From assembly GCA_027065385.1 (NCBI GenBank), contig JAMOOP010000080.1:1-42275 (forward strand): 42,275 bases of DNA, in the 5' to 3' direction. Source of the DNA: Campylobacteraceae bacterium (GTDB taxonomy: Bacteria; Campylobacterota; Campylobacteria; Campylobacterales; Sulfurovaceae). Made by a program: the position numbers and the translations under genes. Shown piece after piece: positions 1-7,538 of this stretch (within the stretch, counting starts at the first letter, position 1; every line of letters starts with the position of its first letter). The notes under the pieces are model-generated. The model saw only the letters and a list, made by a program, of their open reading frames with translations. It ran no database searches and was not told the DNA's origin.

Positions 1-136
1 ATAATAAATAAAATTTTTTTCATTAAATATTATAACATTCATTTTAGGTATACTTCTTTAAATTAAACACCAATATTTATCTTGATATAAAATAGAGATG
101 ATAATGTTATTTAAGATATTAGGAAAATGAAAAAAA

Positions 137-970
137 ATGAAAAAAATATTACTAATAGTTATTCTTTTAACTATCTCGTACAATGCTACTATTTATTATA
201 TAGACAACTATATAGCAAATAAAGATAAAACTTTTACAGATAGTTGTTCTAAAGTTTGGTCTTCAAGAGGTTTATATAACTCTCATTCAGAACAAAATAG
301 TATTACTAGCATTGACAGAGCTTTTCATAATGGTTATACAGGGGTTGAAGTTGATTTTTATTTTGATATTGAGATGAAAAAGTTTATAGTTTCTCATAAT
401 AAACCTCAATTCACTAGTAAGGGAAAACTTCAATATACTCTTAAAAATGGAAAACTTTTAACATTAAAAGAACTATTTATACAAACGGCCGATAAACATT
501 ACTTTTGGCTCGACTATAAAAATCTTGATAAGCTATCCTCAGAAGATACATTAAATGCAATAAATCGTTTAGATCAAATTTCTCAAATATTTAATATTAA
601 AGAAAGAATATATATTGAAGGTTCTAATCCTTTTAAACTTTCGCAATATACTCAAAATGGATTTAAAACTATTTTTGCTTTTTCTCCTTTAAAAGAGAGT
701 TCTATTTTTAGCTCTATCTCTTCTAATATCTATAAAATTGCCTATTACCTATTTGATATAACAGCAATTGCAATGCCTTATGGAGATATTCAGAATCCAA
801 AATATAGTGATATTACACAAAAAAATCTTAAAAATATACCTACATTTTTATTCCATATTCCAAGTAATAAAAATTTAATTCAACATCTAATTAAAAATAA
901 TGATATAAAAGTTTTACTTATTGGTCGAGATAAAAGTTTAAATTATAGTCAATTTAATGAATGTCAATAA
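137..970 (+). CDS. GDPD-like (glycerophosphodiester phosphodiesterase fold) secreted or membrane-anchored protein
   Basis: 277 residues. A hydrophobic N-terminus (about residues 3-20) looks like a signal peptide or anchor, so the rest probably lies in the periplasm. Residues 42-88 follow the GDPD superfamily pattern: an RG turn (R44-G45), a helix ending in GY-G, then E71-V-D73 as metal ligands, and S86-H87 where the family has HD. In true GDPDs the first motif is HRG and its His is catalytic; here it is S43-R44-G45, so activity may be altered or lost. The gene is followed 43 nt later by an LTA-synthase-family gene and then an MsbA-like exporter on the same strand, which suggests work on glycerophospholipid or phosphoglycerol head groups. 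An AGGA motif at 121-124 precedes an out-of-frame ATG at 127; the ATG at 137 opens the long frame. A possible -10 (TATAAAAT) lies at 86-93. Family is fairly sure, substrate unknown. Confidence 0.72.
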   Translation: MKKILLIVILLTISYNATIYYIDNYIANKDKTFTDSCSKVWSSRGLYNSHSEQNSITSIDRAFHNGYTGVEVDFYFDIEMKKFIVSHNKPQFTSKGKLQYTLKNGKLLTLKELFIQTADKHYFWLDYKNLDKLSSEDTLNAINRLDQISQIFNIKERIYIEGSNPFKLSQYTQNGFKTIFAFSPLKESSIFSSISSNIYKIAYYLFDITAIAMPYGDIQNPKYSDITQKNLKNIPTFLFHIPSNKNLIQHLIKNNDIKVLLIGRDKSLNYSQFNECQ

Positions 971-1013
971 TAAAGTTTTATTCAGATAAAATTCAAAAAA
1001 ATTAGGAGTTTTG

Positions 1014-2918
1014 ATGTTAATATTCAAACAGTTATTTAAATACTATCTTTATATGATAATACTTTTTTTCATAGGAAGATTAATTCTTGTATTCCTCTAT
1101 TTTGATAAACTTCAAGATACTGATGCTTCAATATGGCTTACTTTTATCTACGGTCTTAGAATGGACACGATTACTGCTAGTTCACTATTAGTTATACCTC
1201 TCATTGTTTTAACTCTCTTTCCAAAGAAGTTATTTACTTTTGCATCTCAATTTTTAAAATATTATTTTTTAATTGTTTTAGCAATGCTTATTTATATAGA
1301 AAATGCAACTTTCCCTTTTATCGCTCAATACGATGTCCGTCCAAATTATCTTTTTGTAGAATATTTAGAATACCCTAAAGAGGTTTTTTCTATGATATTT
1401 GCAGAATATAAATTAGAACTTTTTATAGCATTACTTATGATTTCTAGTTTTATCTATATTTATCTTAAAAAAACAAAAGATAATTTTATTGAAATATATG
1501 AAATAAATTATTTTAAAAGAGTATTATTATTTATTCCTATTTTACTTATTTTATTTATTGGTGTTCGTTCATCATTTGGTCATAGGGCTGCAAATGTATC
1601 AGATGCTATATATTCCTCAAATAGAATGTTAAATGAAATAACTAAAAACTCTATTCACTCTATTGTTTATGCAATATATGTTAATAAAAAGCATGGTAGT
1701 GGTGAACTTATTAAACAATATGGAAAGATGGAACTACCTGAAGCCTATATACGTGTTAAAAATTCATTAGGAATAAATTCTTTATCGAAGAGTTCTCCAC
1801 TTAATAGAGCAGTAACAACTCACTTTAAAACTAAAGAACCAAAAAATTTAGTTATTTTTATTCAAGAAAGCTTCGGCTACCAATTTGTTGAAGTTGTTGG
1901 TGGAGAGAAGGGAATTACACCTCATTTTAATCAATTAAGTAAAGAGGGTATTTTATTTAAAGATTTATACTCAAATGGAACAAGAAGTATTAGAGGATTA
2001 GCAGGAAGTGTTGCAGGAAATTTTTCAGTTCCAGGAAAAGGTGTTTTAAAACGTAATAAATCTCAAAGTGATTTTTTTACAATATCATCACTTTTAGAAC
2101 CTTTTGGCTATCAAAGTATCTTTTTTTATGGTGGAGAGAGTCGATTTGATAATATGAAAAGTTGGTTTTCTGGAAATGGTTTTGATAAAATTATAGATGA
2201 AGATAAGTTTACAAATCCTAATTTTGTAGGAACATGGGGTGTAAGTGATGAAGATTTAGTTTTAAAAGCAAATGATGAATTTAAAAAACTTTATGCTCAA
2301 AAGAAAAAATTTGCAGCAGTTATGTTTTCAACATCAAACCATTCTCCCTTTGATTTTCCAAAAGGTAGAATAGAACTTATTCCTAATGTAAAAGAAAAAA
2401 GTGTTAAAAATGCTATAAAATATGCAGATTATGCTATTGGATTATTTATAGAAAAAGCTAAACAAGAATCATATTATAAAGATACTATTTTTGTAATAGT
2501 AGCAGACCATAATATTCGTGTATATGGTTCCGATTTAGTACCTGTTGATATGTTTCATATTCCAGCTATGATTTTAGGGGAAAATATTCAACCTCTTGTC
2601 TATGATAAATTAGCAACACAACCCGATGTTTTAGCAACAGCATTAGATTTAATAGGTTTAGATTTAAATTATCCAATAATGGGAAACTCTATTTTTAGTG
2701 ATGAAAAAAAGAATATATCTTTAATGCAATTTCATAACTCTTATGCTCTAAGAAAAGACGATACCATCGCTATTATTAGACCTAATAAAAAAATATTAAC
2801 TTTTAAATATGAGAATAAACATATTAAACAGATAGAATCAGATAAAGAACTAGAAAAAGATTTATTAGCATTTATTGTAGTTCTTGATGATATGTACCAT
2901 AAAAAATTATATAAATAA
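1014..2918 (+). CDS. LTA synthase family protein (sulfatase-type phosphoglycerol or phosphoethanolamine transferase)
   Basis: 634 residues. The N-terminal third holds about five membrane segments, followed by a periplasmic alkaline-phosphatase/sulfatase-fold domain. Visible motifs, numbered from the ATG at 1014, are the metal-binding Glu in FIQESFGY (E285), the nucleophile Thr in NGTRSIRG (about T323), NHSPF in the substrate pocket, and VADHN (D498, H499). This family moves phosphoglycerol or phosphoethanolamine from a phospholipid onto a surface glycan or lipid. A TTG at 1011 is also in frame, but the AGGAG at 1004-1008 is better spaced for the ATG at 1014. It sits between a GDPD-like gene and an MsbA-like ABC gene 15 nt downstream, so a common envelope-modification operon is likely. 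The acceptor molecule cannot be told from sequence. Confidence 0.85.
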   Translation: MLIFKQLFKYYLYMIILFFIGRLILVFLYFDKLQDTDASIWLTFIYGLRMDTITASSLLVIPLIVLTLFPKKLFTFASQFLKYYFLIVLAMLIYIENATFPFIAQYDVRPNYLFVEYLEYPKEVFSMIFAEYKLELFIALLMISSFIYIYLKKTKDNFIEIYEINYFKRVLLFIPILLILFIGVRSSFGHRAANVSDAIYSSNRMLNEITKNSIHSIVYAIYVNKKHGSGELIKQYGKMELPEAYIRVKNSLGINSLSKSSPLNRAVTTHFKTKEPKNLVIFIQESFGYQFVEVVGGEKGITPHFNQLSKEGILFKDLYSNGTRSIRGLAGSVAGNFSVPGKGVLKRNKSQSDFFTISSLLEPFGYQSIFFYGGESRFDNMKSWFSGNGFDKIIDEDKFTNPNFVGTWGVSDEDLVLKANDEFKKLYAQKKKFAAVMFSTSNHSPFDFPKGRIELIPNVKEKSVKNAIKYADYAIGLFIEKAKQESYYKDTIFVIVADHNIRVYGSDLVPVDMFHIPAMILGENIQPLVYDKLATQPDVLATALDLIGLDLNYPIMGNSIFSDEKKNISLMQFHNSYALRKDDTIAIIRPNKKILTFKYENKHIKQIESDKELEKDLLAFIVVLDDMYHKKLYK

Positions 2919-2933
2919 TAGTAAGGATTTTCT

Positions 2934-4640
2934 TTGAAAGAAACTTTAAAACGCTATTTACCATATATAAAAGAGTATAAACTAGAATACTTATTAGTTT
3001 TTATAGGAATACTCTTAACAGTAAGTGCCACAACTGCAACAGCACATATTATGAAACCATTAATGGATGAGCTCTTTATTGAACGTAAAGAGGAGATGCT
3101 TTATCTTATTCCTTTAGGATTGATAGGTATATATGTTATTAAGGCTATTGGACGCTATATACAGTCTGTTTATATGAAATATATTGGTAATCATATTATA
3201 ACTCGTTTTCGGGAGATGCTTTTAGATAAGATAATTAACCTTGATATGAGTTTCTTATATAGTAATCGTAGTGGAGAGCTTATATCTCGTGTTACAAATG
3301 ATATAAATAGAATTCAATATTTTGTTTCAAATATGTTACCTGAACTGTTTCGTGAGAGTTTGACTGTTGTTGCTCTTGTAAGTTATATTATATATCTAAA
3401 TCCAATGTTGGCTTTTTACTCTCTTGTTTTAGTGCCACTTATTATTTATCCACTTATTGTAATTGCTCGAAAACTTAAAAAGTATTCTCGTCGTTCACAA
3501 GAAAAAAATGCAGATGTTGTAACAAGACTTACAGAGGTATTTAATAACAGTGAAATTATAAAAGCCAATGCCACCGAAAAATTTGAAGTTGATCGTTTTA
3601 GTATTGAGAATTGGAAGTTTTTTAAAATAAATATGAAGTCTGTTTATGTTGGAGAGATAGTATCTCCTATGATGGAAATTATAGGTGCTTCTGGATTAGC
3701 TATGGTTATTTTTATAGGTGGTAGAGAGGTTTATGAAAATAATATGACAGTAGGGGAGTTTACAGCTTTTTTAACAGCAGTTGGACTTGTATTTCAACCT
3801 ATCCGTCGTATTGGCTCTATATACTCTAAAATCCAAGATGCCTTAGCTGCAAGTGAAAGGGTTTTTGAAATTCTTGATACACAGAGCAAAATTATAGATG
3901 GTAATAAACTTTTAAAGGAAGATATAAAAAAAATAGAGTTTAAAAATATAAGTTTAAAGTATGAAAATTCTTATGCACTTAAAAATATAAATATTACGAT
4001 GAAAGAGGGTGAAAATATAGCCTTAGTCGGGGATAGTGGAGGTGGTAAATCTACTTTTATAAATATGCTTTTACGTTTTTATGACCCAGCTGATGGTTTT
4101 ATTTTTATTAATGGAGTAGATATAAAAGAGTTTACACAAGAATCTTTAAAATATCATATTTCATTAGTTTCTCAACGTATATATATATTTCAAGATACTT
4201 TAGTAGCAAATATCGCCTATGGACAGGAGATAGATGAAACTAGAGTATATAAAGCTTTAGAATTGGCAGATGCAAGAGAGTTTGTATCTTCATTAAGTGA
4301 TGGAATATATACAAAAATGGAAGAGTTCGGAGTTAATCTTTCGGGAGGGCAACGCCAACGTATAGCTATTGCACGAGCAATTTATAAACATTCATCACTT
4401 TTACTTTTTGATGAAGCAACATCTGCACTTGATAATGAAAGTGAAAAAAGAATTAAAGAGGCACTAGATAAATATAGTAAAGATAAAATTACCATTACTA
4501 TCGCTCATAGATTAAGCACTATTGAGCATGCAGATAAAATTTTAGTTATGCAAAAAGGTAAAATTGTAGAGTTTGGAACACATAATCAACTATTGAAAAA
4601 TTCAGATATTTATAAAAAATTGGCAGGCAAATTTAATTAA
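2934..4640 (+). CDS. msbA: MsbA-like lipid exporter ABC transporter (fused membrane and ATPase domains)
   Basis: 568 residues, the usual size for a half-transporter that works as a homodimer. Residues 1-310 form the six-helix exporter membrane domain. The ATPase domain shows Walker A GDSGGGKST (366-374), the signature LSGGQ (469-473), Walker B LLLFDEATSALD with D493 and E494, and the switch His in AHRLST (H525). It probably flips a lipid A-core type lipid or a related glycolipid across the inner membrane. The start is TTG at 2934, with AAGG at 2923-2926. It begins 15 nt after the LTA-synthase-like gene and ends just before a tRNA promoter. The gene symbol rests on family resemblance; other ABCB-type exporters of drugs or peptides look similar. 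Confidence 0.82.
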   Translation: MKETLKRYLPYIKEYKLEYLLVFIGILLTVSATTATAHIMKPLMDELFIERKEEMLYLIPLGLIGIYVIKAIGRYIQSVYMKYIGNHIITRFREMLLDKIINLDMSFLYSNRSGELISRVTNDINRIQYFVSNMLPELFRESLTVVALVSYIIYLNPMLAFYSLVLVPLIIYPLIVIARKLKKYSRRSQEKNADVVTRLTEVFNNSEIIKANATEKFEVDRFSIENWKFFKINMKSVYVGEIVSPMMEIIGASGLAMVIFIGGREVYENNMTVGEFTAFLTAVGLVFQPIRRIGSIYSKIQDALAASERVFEILDTQSKIIDGNKLLKEDIKKIEFKNISLKYENSYALKNINITMKEGENIALVGDSGGGKSTFINMLLRFYDPADGFIFINGVDIKEFTQESLKYHISLVSQRIYIFQDTLVANIAYGQEIDETRVYKALELADAREFVSSLSDGIYTKMEEFGVNLSGGQRQRIAIARAIYKHSSLLLFDEATSALDNESEKRIKEALDKYSKDKITITIAHRLSTIEHADKILVMQKGKIVEFGTHNQLLKNSDIYKKLAGKFN

Positions 4641-4663
4641 GTATATTTTAAGGTACTCTTGAC

Positions 4664-4669
4664 TATAAT
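4664..4669 (+). promoter_or_regulatory. Promoter -10 box for the tRNA pair
   Basis: TATAAT, a perfect -10 hexamer, lies 29 nt before the first tRNA base and 24 nt after the msbA stop codon. The upstream DNA is T-rich with no clear -35, as is usual in Campylobacterota. Confidence 0.65.
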
Positions 4670-4698
4670 TCCACCACGACAAACAAGAGATTGAATAA

Positions 4699-4775
4699 GT
4701 CAGGGTAGCTCAGCTGGTTAGAGCACTGGTCTCATAAGCCGGGGGTCGGGGGTTCAAGTCCCCCCTCTGACACCA
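4699..4775 (+). tRNA. tRNA-Met (anticodon CAT), CCA encoded
   Basis: 77 nt with a full cloverleaf. The acceptor strand GTCAGGG (4699-4705) pairs with CTCTGAC (4765-4771) with one G-T wobble. The anticodon loop CTCATAA (4731-4737) carries CAT at 4733-4735. The T stem GGGGG/CCCCC is at 4748-4752 and 4760-4764, discriminator A at 4772, CCA at 4773-4775. The first acceptor pair is a normal G-C, unlike an initiator tRNA, so elongator Met is favoured. A lysidine-modified Ile tRNA also has CAT but normally has a different body. Confidence 0.95.
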
Positions 4776-4803
4776 TTTATATCTGTTTGTCACTTCTTAA
4801 TGT

Positions 4804-4878
<75 letters not shown>

Positions 4879-4979
4879 TATTCAATGAAATCAAATAAAT
4901 CACAACTATATTAATAAATTAAAGAGAGATAGTTTTTAATTTTCTTTTATATAAAGATAAATATTTGCAGCTATTTTGG

Positions 4980-4985
4980 TATACT
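4980..4985 (+). promoter_or_regulatory. Probable -10 box for the 57-residue gene and regulator
   Basis: TATACT lies 27 nt before the ATG at 5013, after a T-rich stretch. No good -35 is visible. It would transcribe the 57-residue gene and the Crp/Fnr gene that follows in the same frame. Confidence 0.45.
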
Positions 4986-5012
4986 AAGAATAATTTTTAT
5001 TGAGGATACTAA

Positions 5013-5186
5013 ATGACATACGGTGAATATTATTATCTTGTTAAGAGCGATATGAAATTAAAAGATGGTGTATGGATTACAAATAAACCAAATATTACTA
5101 TACCTCTAAGAATGTCAAAAAAAGATGCAGTAGCTTATTATTCTGCAAAGTTTAGTCGTTATTGGGCATCAATGGAAAATAAATAG
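5013..5186 (+). CDS. Small conserved-looking hypothetical protein (57 aa)
   Basis: The frame starts at ATG 5013 after TGAGGA (5001-5006) and ends at TAG 5184-5186. The protein begins MTYGEYYYLVKSD, is rich in Tyr, Lys and Ser, and has no membrane segment. I do not recognise the family. The composition, Shine-Dalgarno and upstream -10 box make it a likely real gene. Its stop codon is followed without a frame change by an open frame that becomes the Crp/Fnr regulator, whose own start codon is missing. The two may therefore be translationally coupled, or joined by TAG readthrough. Confidence 0.7.
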   Translation: MTYGEYYYLVKSDMKLKDGVWITNKPNITIPLRMSKKDAVAYYSAKFSRYWASMENK

Positions 5187-5201
5187 TATTGGTACAAAAT
5201 C

Positions 5202-5843
5202 ATTAAATTAACAAGAGGTCTATTACAATCTATCTCCGTTTTTAGTCAATTAAATATTGATGAGATAGATTTTTTAAAACAAATATCCACTTTAAAACCA
5301 TTAAATCATGATGAACATATTTTTTATGAGGATGATTATAGTTCGAAACTTTATATGTTACTTGATGGAAGTGTAAAAGTTTATAAAGTTGATAATAATG
5401 CTAATGAAATAGTTTTAAAACGGTTTGTTCCTTTTTCTTTTATTGCTGAATTAGCAAATTATACAAATATAAATTTTCCAGCTTCTGCAAAATCTATAGA
5501 TAGTTCAACTGTTTTAGTTATAGATTATAAAGAGTATAAAAAATATTTTTTATACCATCCCTCTATTGTTCCTAATGTAATAAAAGCTTTAACAACTAAA
5601 ATTTTATCTTTAGAAAAAGTTATATCTGAAAATATGACAATGAATGCTACTCAAAGAGTTGCTAAATTTATTTATGAAAAAGAATCTATTTTCCAAAATA
5701 AAAAAAAACATGAAGTCGCAACTATTTTAAATATTACACCTGTAACACTTTCCCGCATATTAAAAAAATTTAAAGAAAAAAAAATTATGGATAAAAATAA
5801 TAGTTTAATAGATAAAAATTTATTAAAAAAAGAGTTTTCTTAA
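5202..5843 (+). CDS. Crp/Fnr family regulator, probably nitrosative-stress responsive (NssR/HcpR-like), unusual or lost start codon
   Basis: The frame is open from 5187 right after the upstream TAG. Codons 5220-5354 encode a recognisable start of the cyclic-nucleotide-like sensor domain (LLQSISVFSQLNIDEIDFL, then HIFYEDDYSSKLYMLLDGS). The only in-frame ATG is at 5355, inside the beta-roll, and would give a 162-residue protein missing its first strands. No ATG, GTG or TTG exists in frame between 5187 and 5354. I therefore place the start provisionally at ATT 5202, which gives 213 residues, normal for the family; this choice is uncertain. A dimerisation helix and a C-terminal helix-turn-helix follow (VATILNITPVTLSRILKKF). 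The gene lies 69 nt before hcp with a TTAAC-N4-GTTAA box between, so it likely activates hcp under NO or nitrite. No cysteine cluster of the Fnr type is seen. Confidence 0.72.
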   Translation: MKLTRGLLQSISVFSQLNIDEIDFLKQISTLKPLNHDEHIFYEDDYSSKLYMLLDGSVKVYKVDNNANEIVLKRFVPFSFIAELANYTNINFPASAKSIDSSTVLVIDYKEYKKYFLYHPSIVPNVIKALTTKILSLEKVISENMTMNATQRVAKFIYEKESIFQNKKKHEVATILNITPVTLSRILKKFKEKKIMDKNNSLIDKNLLKKEFS

Positions 5844-5853
5844 CATACGTTAA
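5840..5853 (+). promoter_or_regulatory. Crp/Fnr-type operator TTAAC-N4-GTTAA upstream of hcp
   Basis: TTAACATACGTTAA is a perfect inverted repeat with a 4-nt spacer. It overlaps the regulator's stop codon (5841-5843). It has the form reported for the NssR box in Campylobacter jejuni. Its centre (5846-5847) is about 40 nt before the start site expected from the -10 at 5874-5879, the standard class II activator position. Confidence 0.75.
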
Positions 5854-5873
5854 TGCTTTTTTATTTATTTTCT

Positions 5874-5879
5874 TATATT
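5874..5879 (+). promoter_or_regulatory. -10 box of hcp
   Basis: TATATT, 33 nt before the hcp ATG. No -35 hexamer is visible, but the TTAAC-N4-GTTAA box sits where an activator would replace it. Confidence 0.55.
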
Positions 5880-5912
5880 ATTTGGTAATTAAATAATTAT
5901 CGGAGAAATAAT

Positions 5913-7229
5913 ATGAGTATGTCATGTAATCAATGTGAAATGAGTATGCCAAATGGTTGTGGTAGTGCAGGTCAAACAGTAGGAACTTGTGGTAAAGATG
6001 AAACTTTAGCATCACTTCAAGATACAATGATTTATGGTTTAAAGGGTCTTGCTGCTTATAGAGAACACCTTAATGAGTTAGCACCTGCACAAACTAAAAA
6101 TGTTGATGATGTTATGAGTGAAACTCTTTATTTTACTCTTACAAATGTAAACTTTAATTTTGATGATCATATCAAACAACTTATGAAAGTCGGTTCTGCT
6201 GGTATCGAAGTTATGGACAAACTTTCAAATGCTCATACTGCAAAATTTGGTATCCCAACTCCTGTTGAGATTCCTCAAAATATGGTTGAGGGAAAAGCTA
6301 TTTTAGTAAGTGGTCATAACTTAGAGATGTTTGGTGAGCTTTTAAAAGCTACTGAAGGTAAAGGTATAAATATTTATACTCACTCAGAGATGTTACCAGC
6401 ACACGGTTATCCAGAGTTTAAAAAATATAAACACCTTAAAGGAAATGTTGGTAAAGCTTGGTTTGATCAAGTAAAGCTTATGAAACGTTTTAAAGGTACT
6501 TTTGTTGTAAATACAAACTGTATTATTCCTCCTAAAAAAGATGCTGATTATATTGATAGAGTATTTACTTATAAAATAGTAGGTATCGAGGGTGCTAGAA
6601 AGATTGAAGGGTTTGATTTTACAGAGCTTATTGAAACAACTTTAGCTTGTGAAGATACAGTTATGGAAGATGATTTAACTTTAACTACGGGTCATCACTA
6701 TAAAACTATTATGACCTTAGCTCCAGAGATTTTAGGTGCAATAGGTGCTGGTAAAATTAAACAATTTTTTGTTATCGCTGGTTGTGATGCTCCAGGGAAA
6801 CAGGGTGAGTATTATAGAGAGTTAGCTGAGAACTTACCAAAGGATTGTATTATTATCACTTCATCTTGTGGTAAATTTAGATTTAATGATATTGATTTTG
6901 GAAATATTGAGGGTACAGGTATTCCTAGATATTTAGATTTAGGTCAGTGTAACGATTCTAATGGTGCTGTTGAGATTGCAACTGCTGTAAGTAATGCACT
7001 TAATATTCCTATTAATGACCTACCTATCTCTATTGTTCTTAGTTGGATGGAACAAAAAGCTATTATTATTTTACTTGGACTATTTAGTTTAGGGATTAAA
7101 AATATCTATCTTGGACCAAAAGCACCAGAATTTTTAAATGATGATGTAACAAACTTCTTAATAGATACATTTGATTTACATTATACAGGAAGTGCAAAAG
7201 AAGATTTAGAAGCATTATTAATTAAATAA
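5913..7229 (+). CDS. hcp: Hybrid cluster protein (hydroxylamine reductase / NO-related)
   Basis: 438 residues, the short form of Hcp. It carries an N-terminal Fe-S cluster motif and all ligands expected for the hybrid Fe-S-O cluster: H135 (GHNLE), E159 (HSEMLPAHGYP), C203 (TNCIIPP), C291 (AGCDAP, the persulfide position), C319 (SSCGKF), C346 (GQCND), E380 and K382 (WMEQK). The N-terminal cysteines are C5-x2-C8-x7-C16-x9-C26; the last gap is longer than the usual x5-6. Hcp reduces hydroxylamine in vitro and is tied to NO and nitrosative stress in vivo. GGAG at 5901-5904 precedes the ATG. A Crp/Fnr gene and its likely operator lie directly upstream. Cytoplasmic. Confidence 0.96.
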   Translation: MSMSCNQCEMSMPNGCGSAGQTVGTCGKDETLASLQDTMIYGLKGLAAYREHLNELAPAQTKNVDDVMSETLYFTLTNVNFNFDDHIKQLMKVGSAGIEVMDKLSNAHTAKFGIPTPVEIPQNMVEGKAILVSGHNLEMFGELLKATEGKGINIYTHSEMLPAHGYPEFKKYKHLKGNVGKAWFDQVKLMKRFKGTFVVNTNCIIPPKKDADYIDRVFTYKIVGIEGARKIEGFDFTELIETTLACEDTVMEDDLTLTTGHHYKTIMTLAPEILGAIGAGKIKQFFVIAGCDAPGKQGEYYRELAENLPKDCIIITSSCGKFRFNDIDFGNIEGTGIPRYLDLGQCNDSNGAVEIATAVSNALNIPINDLPISIVLSWMEQKAIIILLGLFSLGIKNIYLGPKAPEFLNDDVTNFLIDTFDLHYTGSAKEDLEALLIK

Positions 7230-7240
7230 AAGTAATATTA

Positions 7241-7290
7241 TTAATTTAAGTTCATTTTACTATTTCACTAGATATAATGAACTTAATTAA
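7241..7290 (+). promoter_or_regulatory. Inverted repeat between hcp and the lysine-rich gene, containing a -10 box
   Basis: TTAATTTAAGTTCATT (7241-7256) pairs with AATGAACTTAATTAA (7276-7290), with one extra T and a loop of about 20 nt. A perfect TATAAT lies at 7273-7278, partly in the right arm, and a strong AAAGGAG is at 7296-7302. It may be both an hcp 3' stem and the promoter/operator of the next gene. Confidence 0.5.
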
Positions 7291-7309
7291 TAACTAAAGG
7301 AGCTATAAA

Positions 7310-7534
7310 ATGGCTAAGAAAACTAAAAATGAAGAAACAAAAGAAGAGATAAAACTTGCTAAAAAGTTAGCTAAAAAAGCTGAAAAGAAAAAAGCTAAAA
7401 AGAAAAAAGCTAAGGCTAAAAAAGCTGAAAAAGAGGCTCAAAAAAAACTTGAGACTAAGTTAGAGAAAAAAAGAAAAGAGAAATCTAAAGCTAAAAAGAA
7501 AAAATCTATTAGAGGTTCTAAAAAACCAAACTAA
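7310..7534 (+). CDS. Lysine/alanine-rich basic protein (74 aa), possible nucleic-acid binder
   Basis: Almost the whole protein is Lys, Ala and Glu in KKAKKA-like repeats, ending in SIRGSKKPN. It is strongly basic, has no hydrophobic segment, and would form a charged helix or a disordered tail. Composition resembles histone H1-like bacterial proteins, but composition alone does not show homology. It has its own TATAAT (7273-7278), a strong AAAGGAG and a clean hairpin terminator after the stop, so it is a real, probably well-expressed gene. The function is unknown. Confidence 0.8.
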   Translation: MAKKTKNEETKEEIKLAKKLAKKAEKKKAKKKKAKAKKAEKEAQKKLETKLEKKRKEKSKAKKKKSIRGSKKPN

Positions 7535-7538
7535 TTTT

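Noticed and set aside
4699-4775. CAT-anticodon tRNA as initiator tRNA or tRNA-Ile2
   Set aside because: The first acceptor pair is a normal G-C, unlike an initiator, and the body (CTCATAA loop, A73) matches elongator Met tRNAs better than Ile2.
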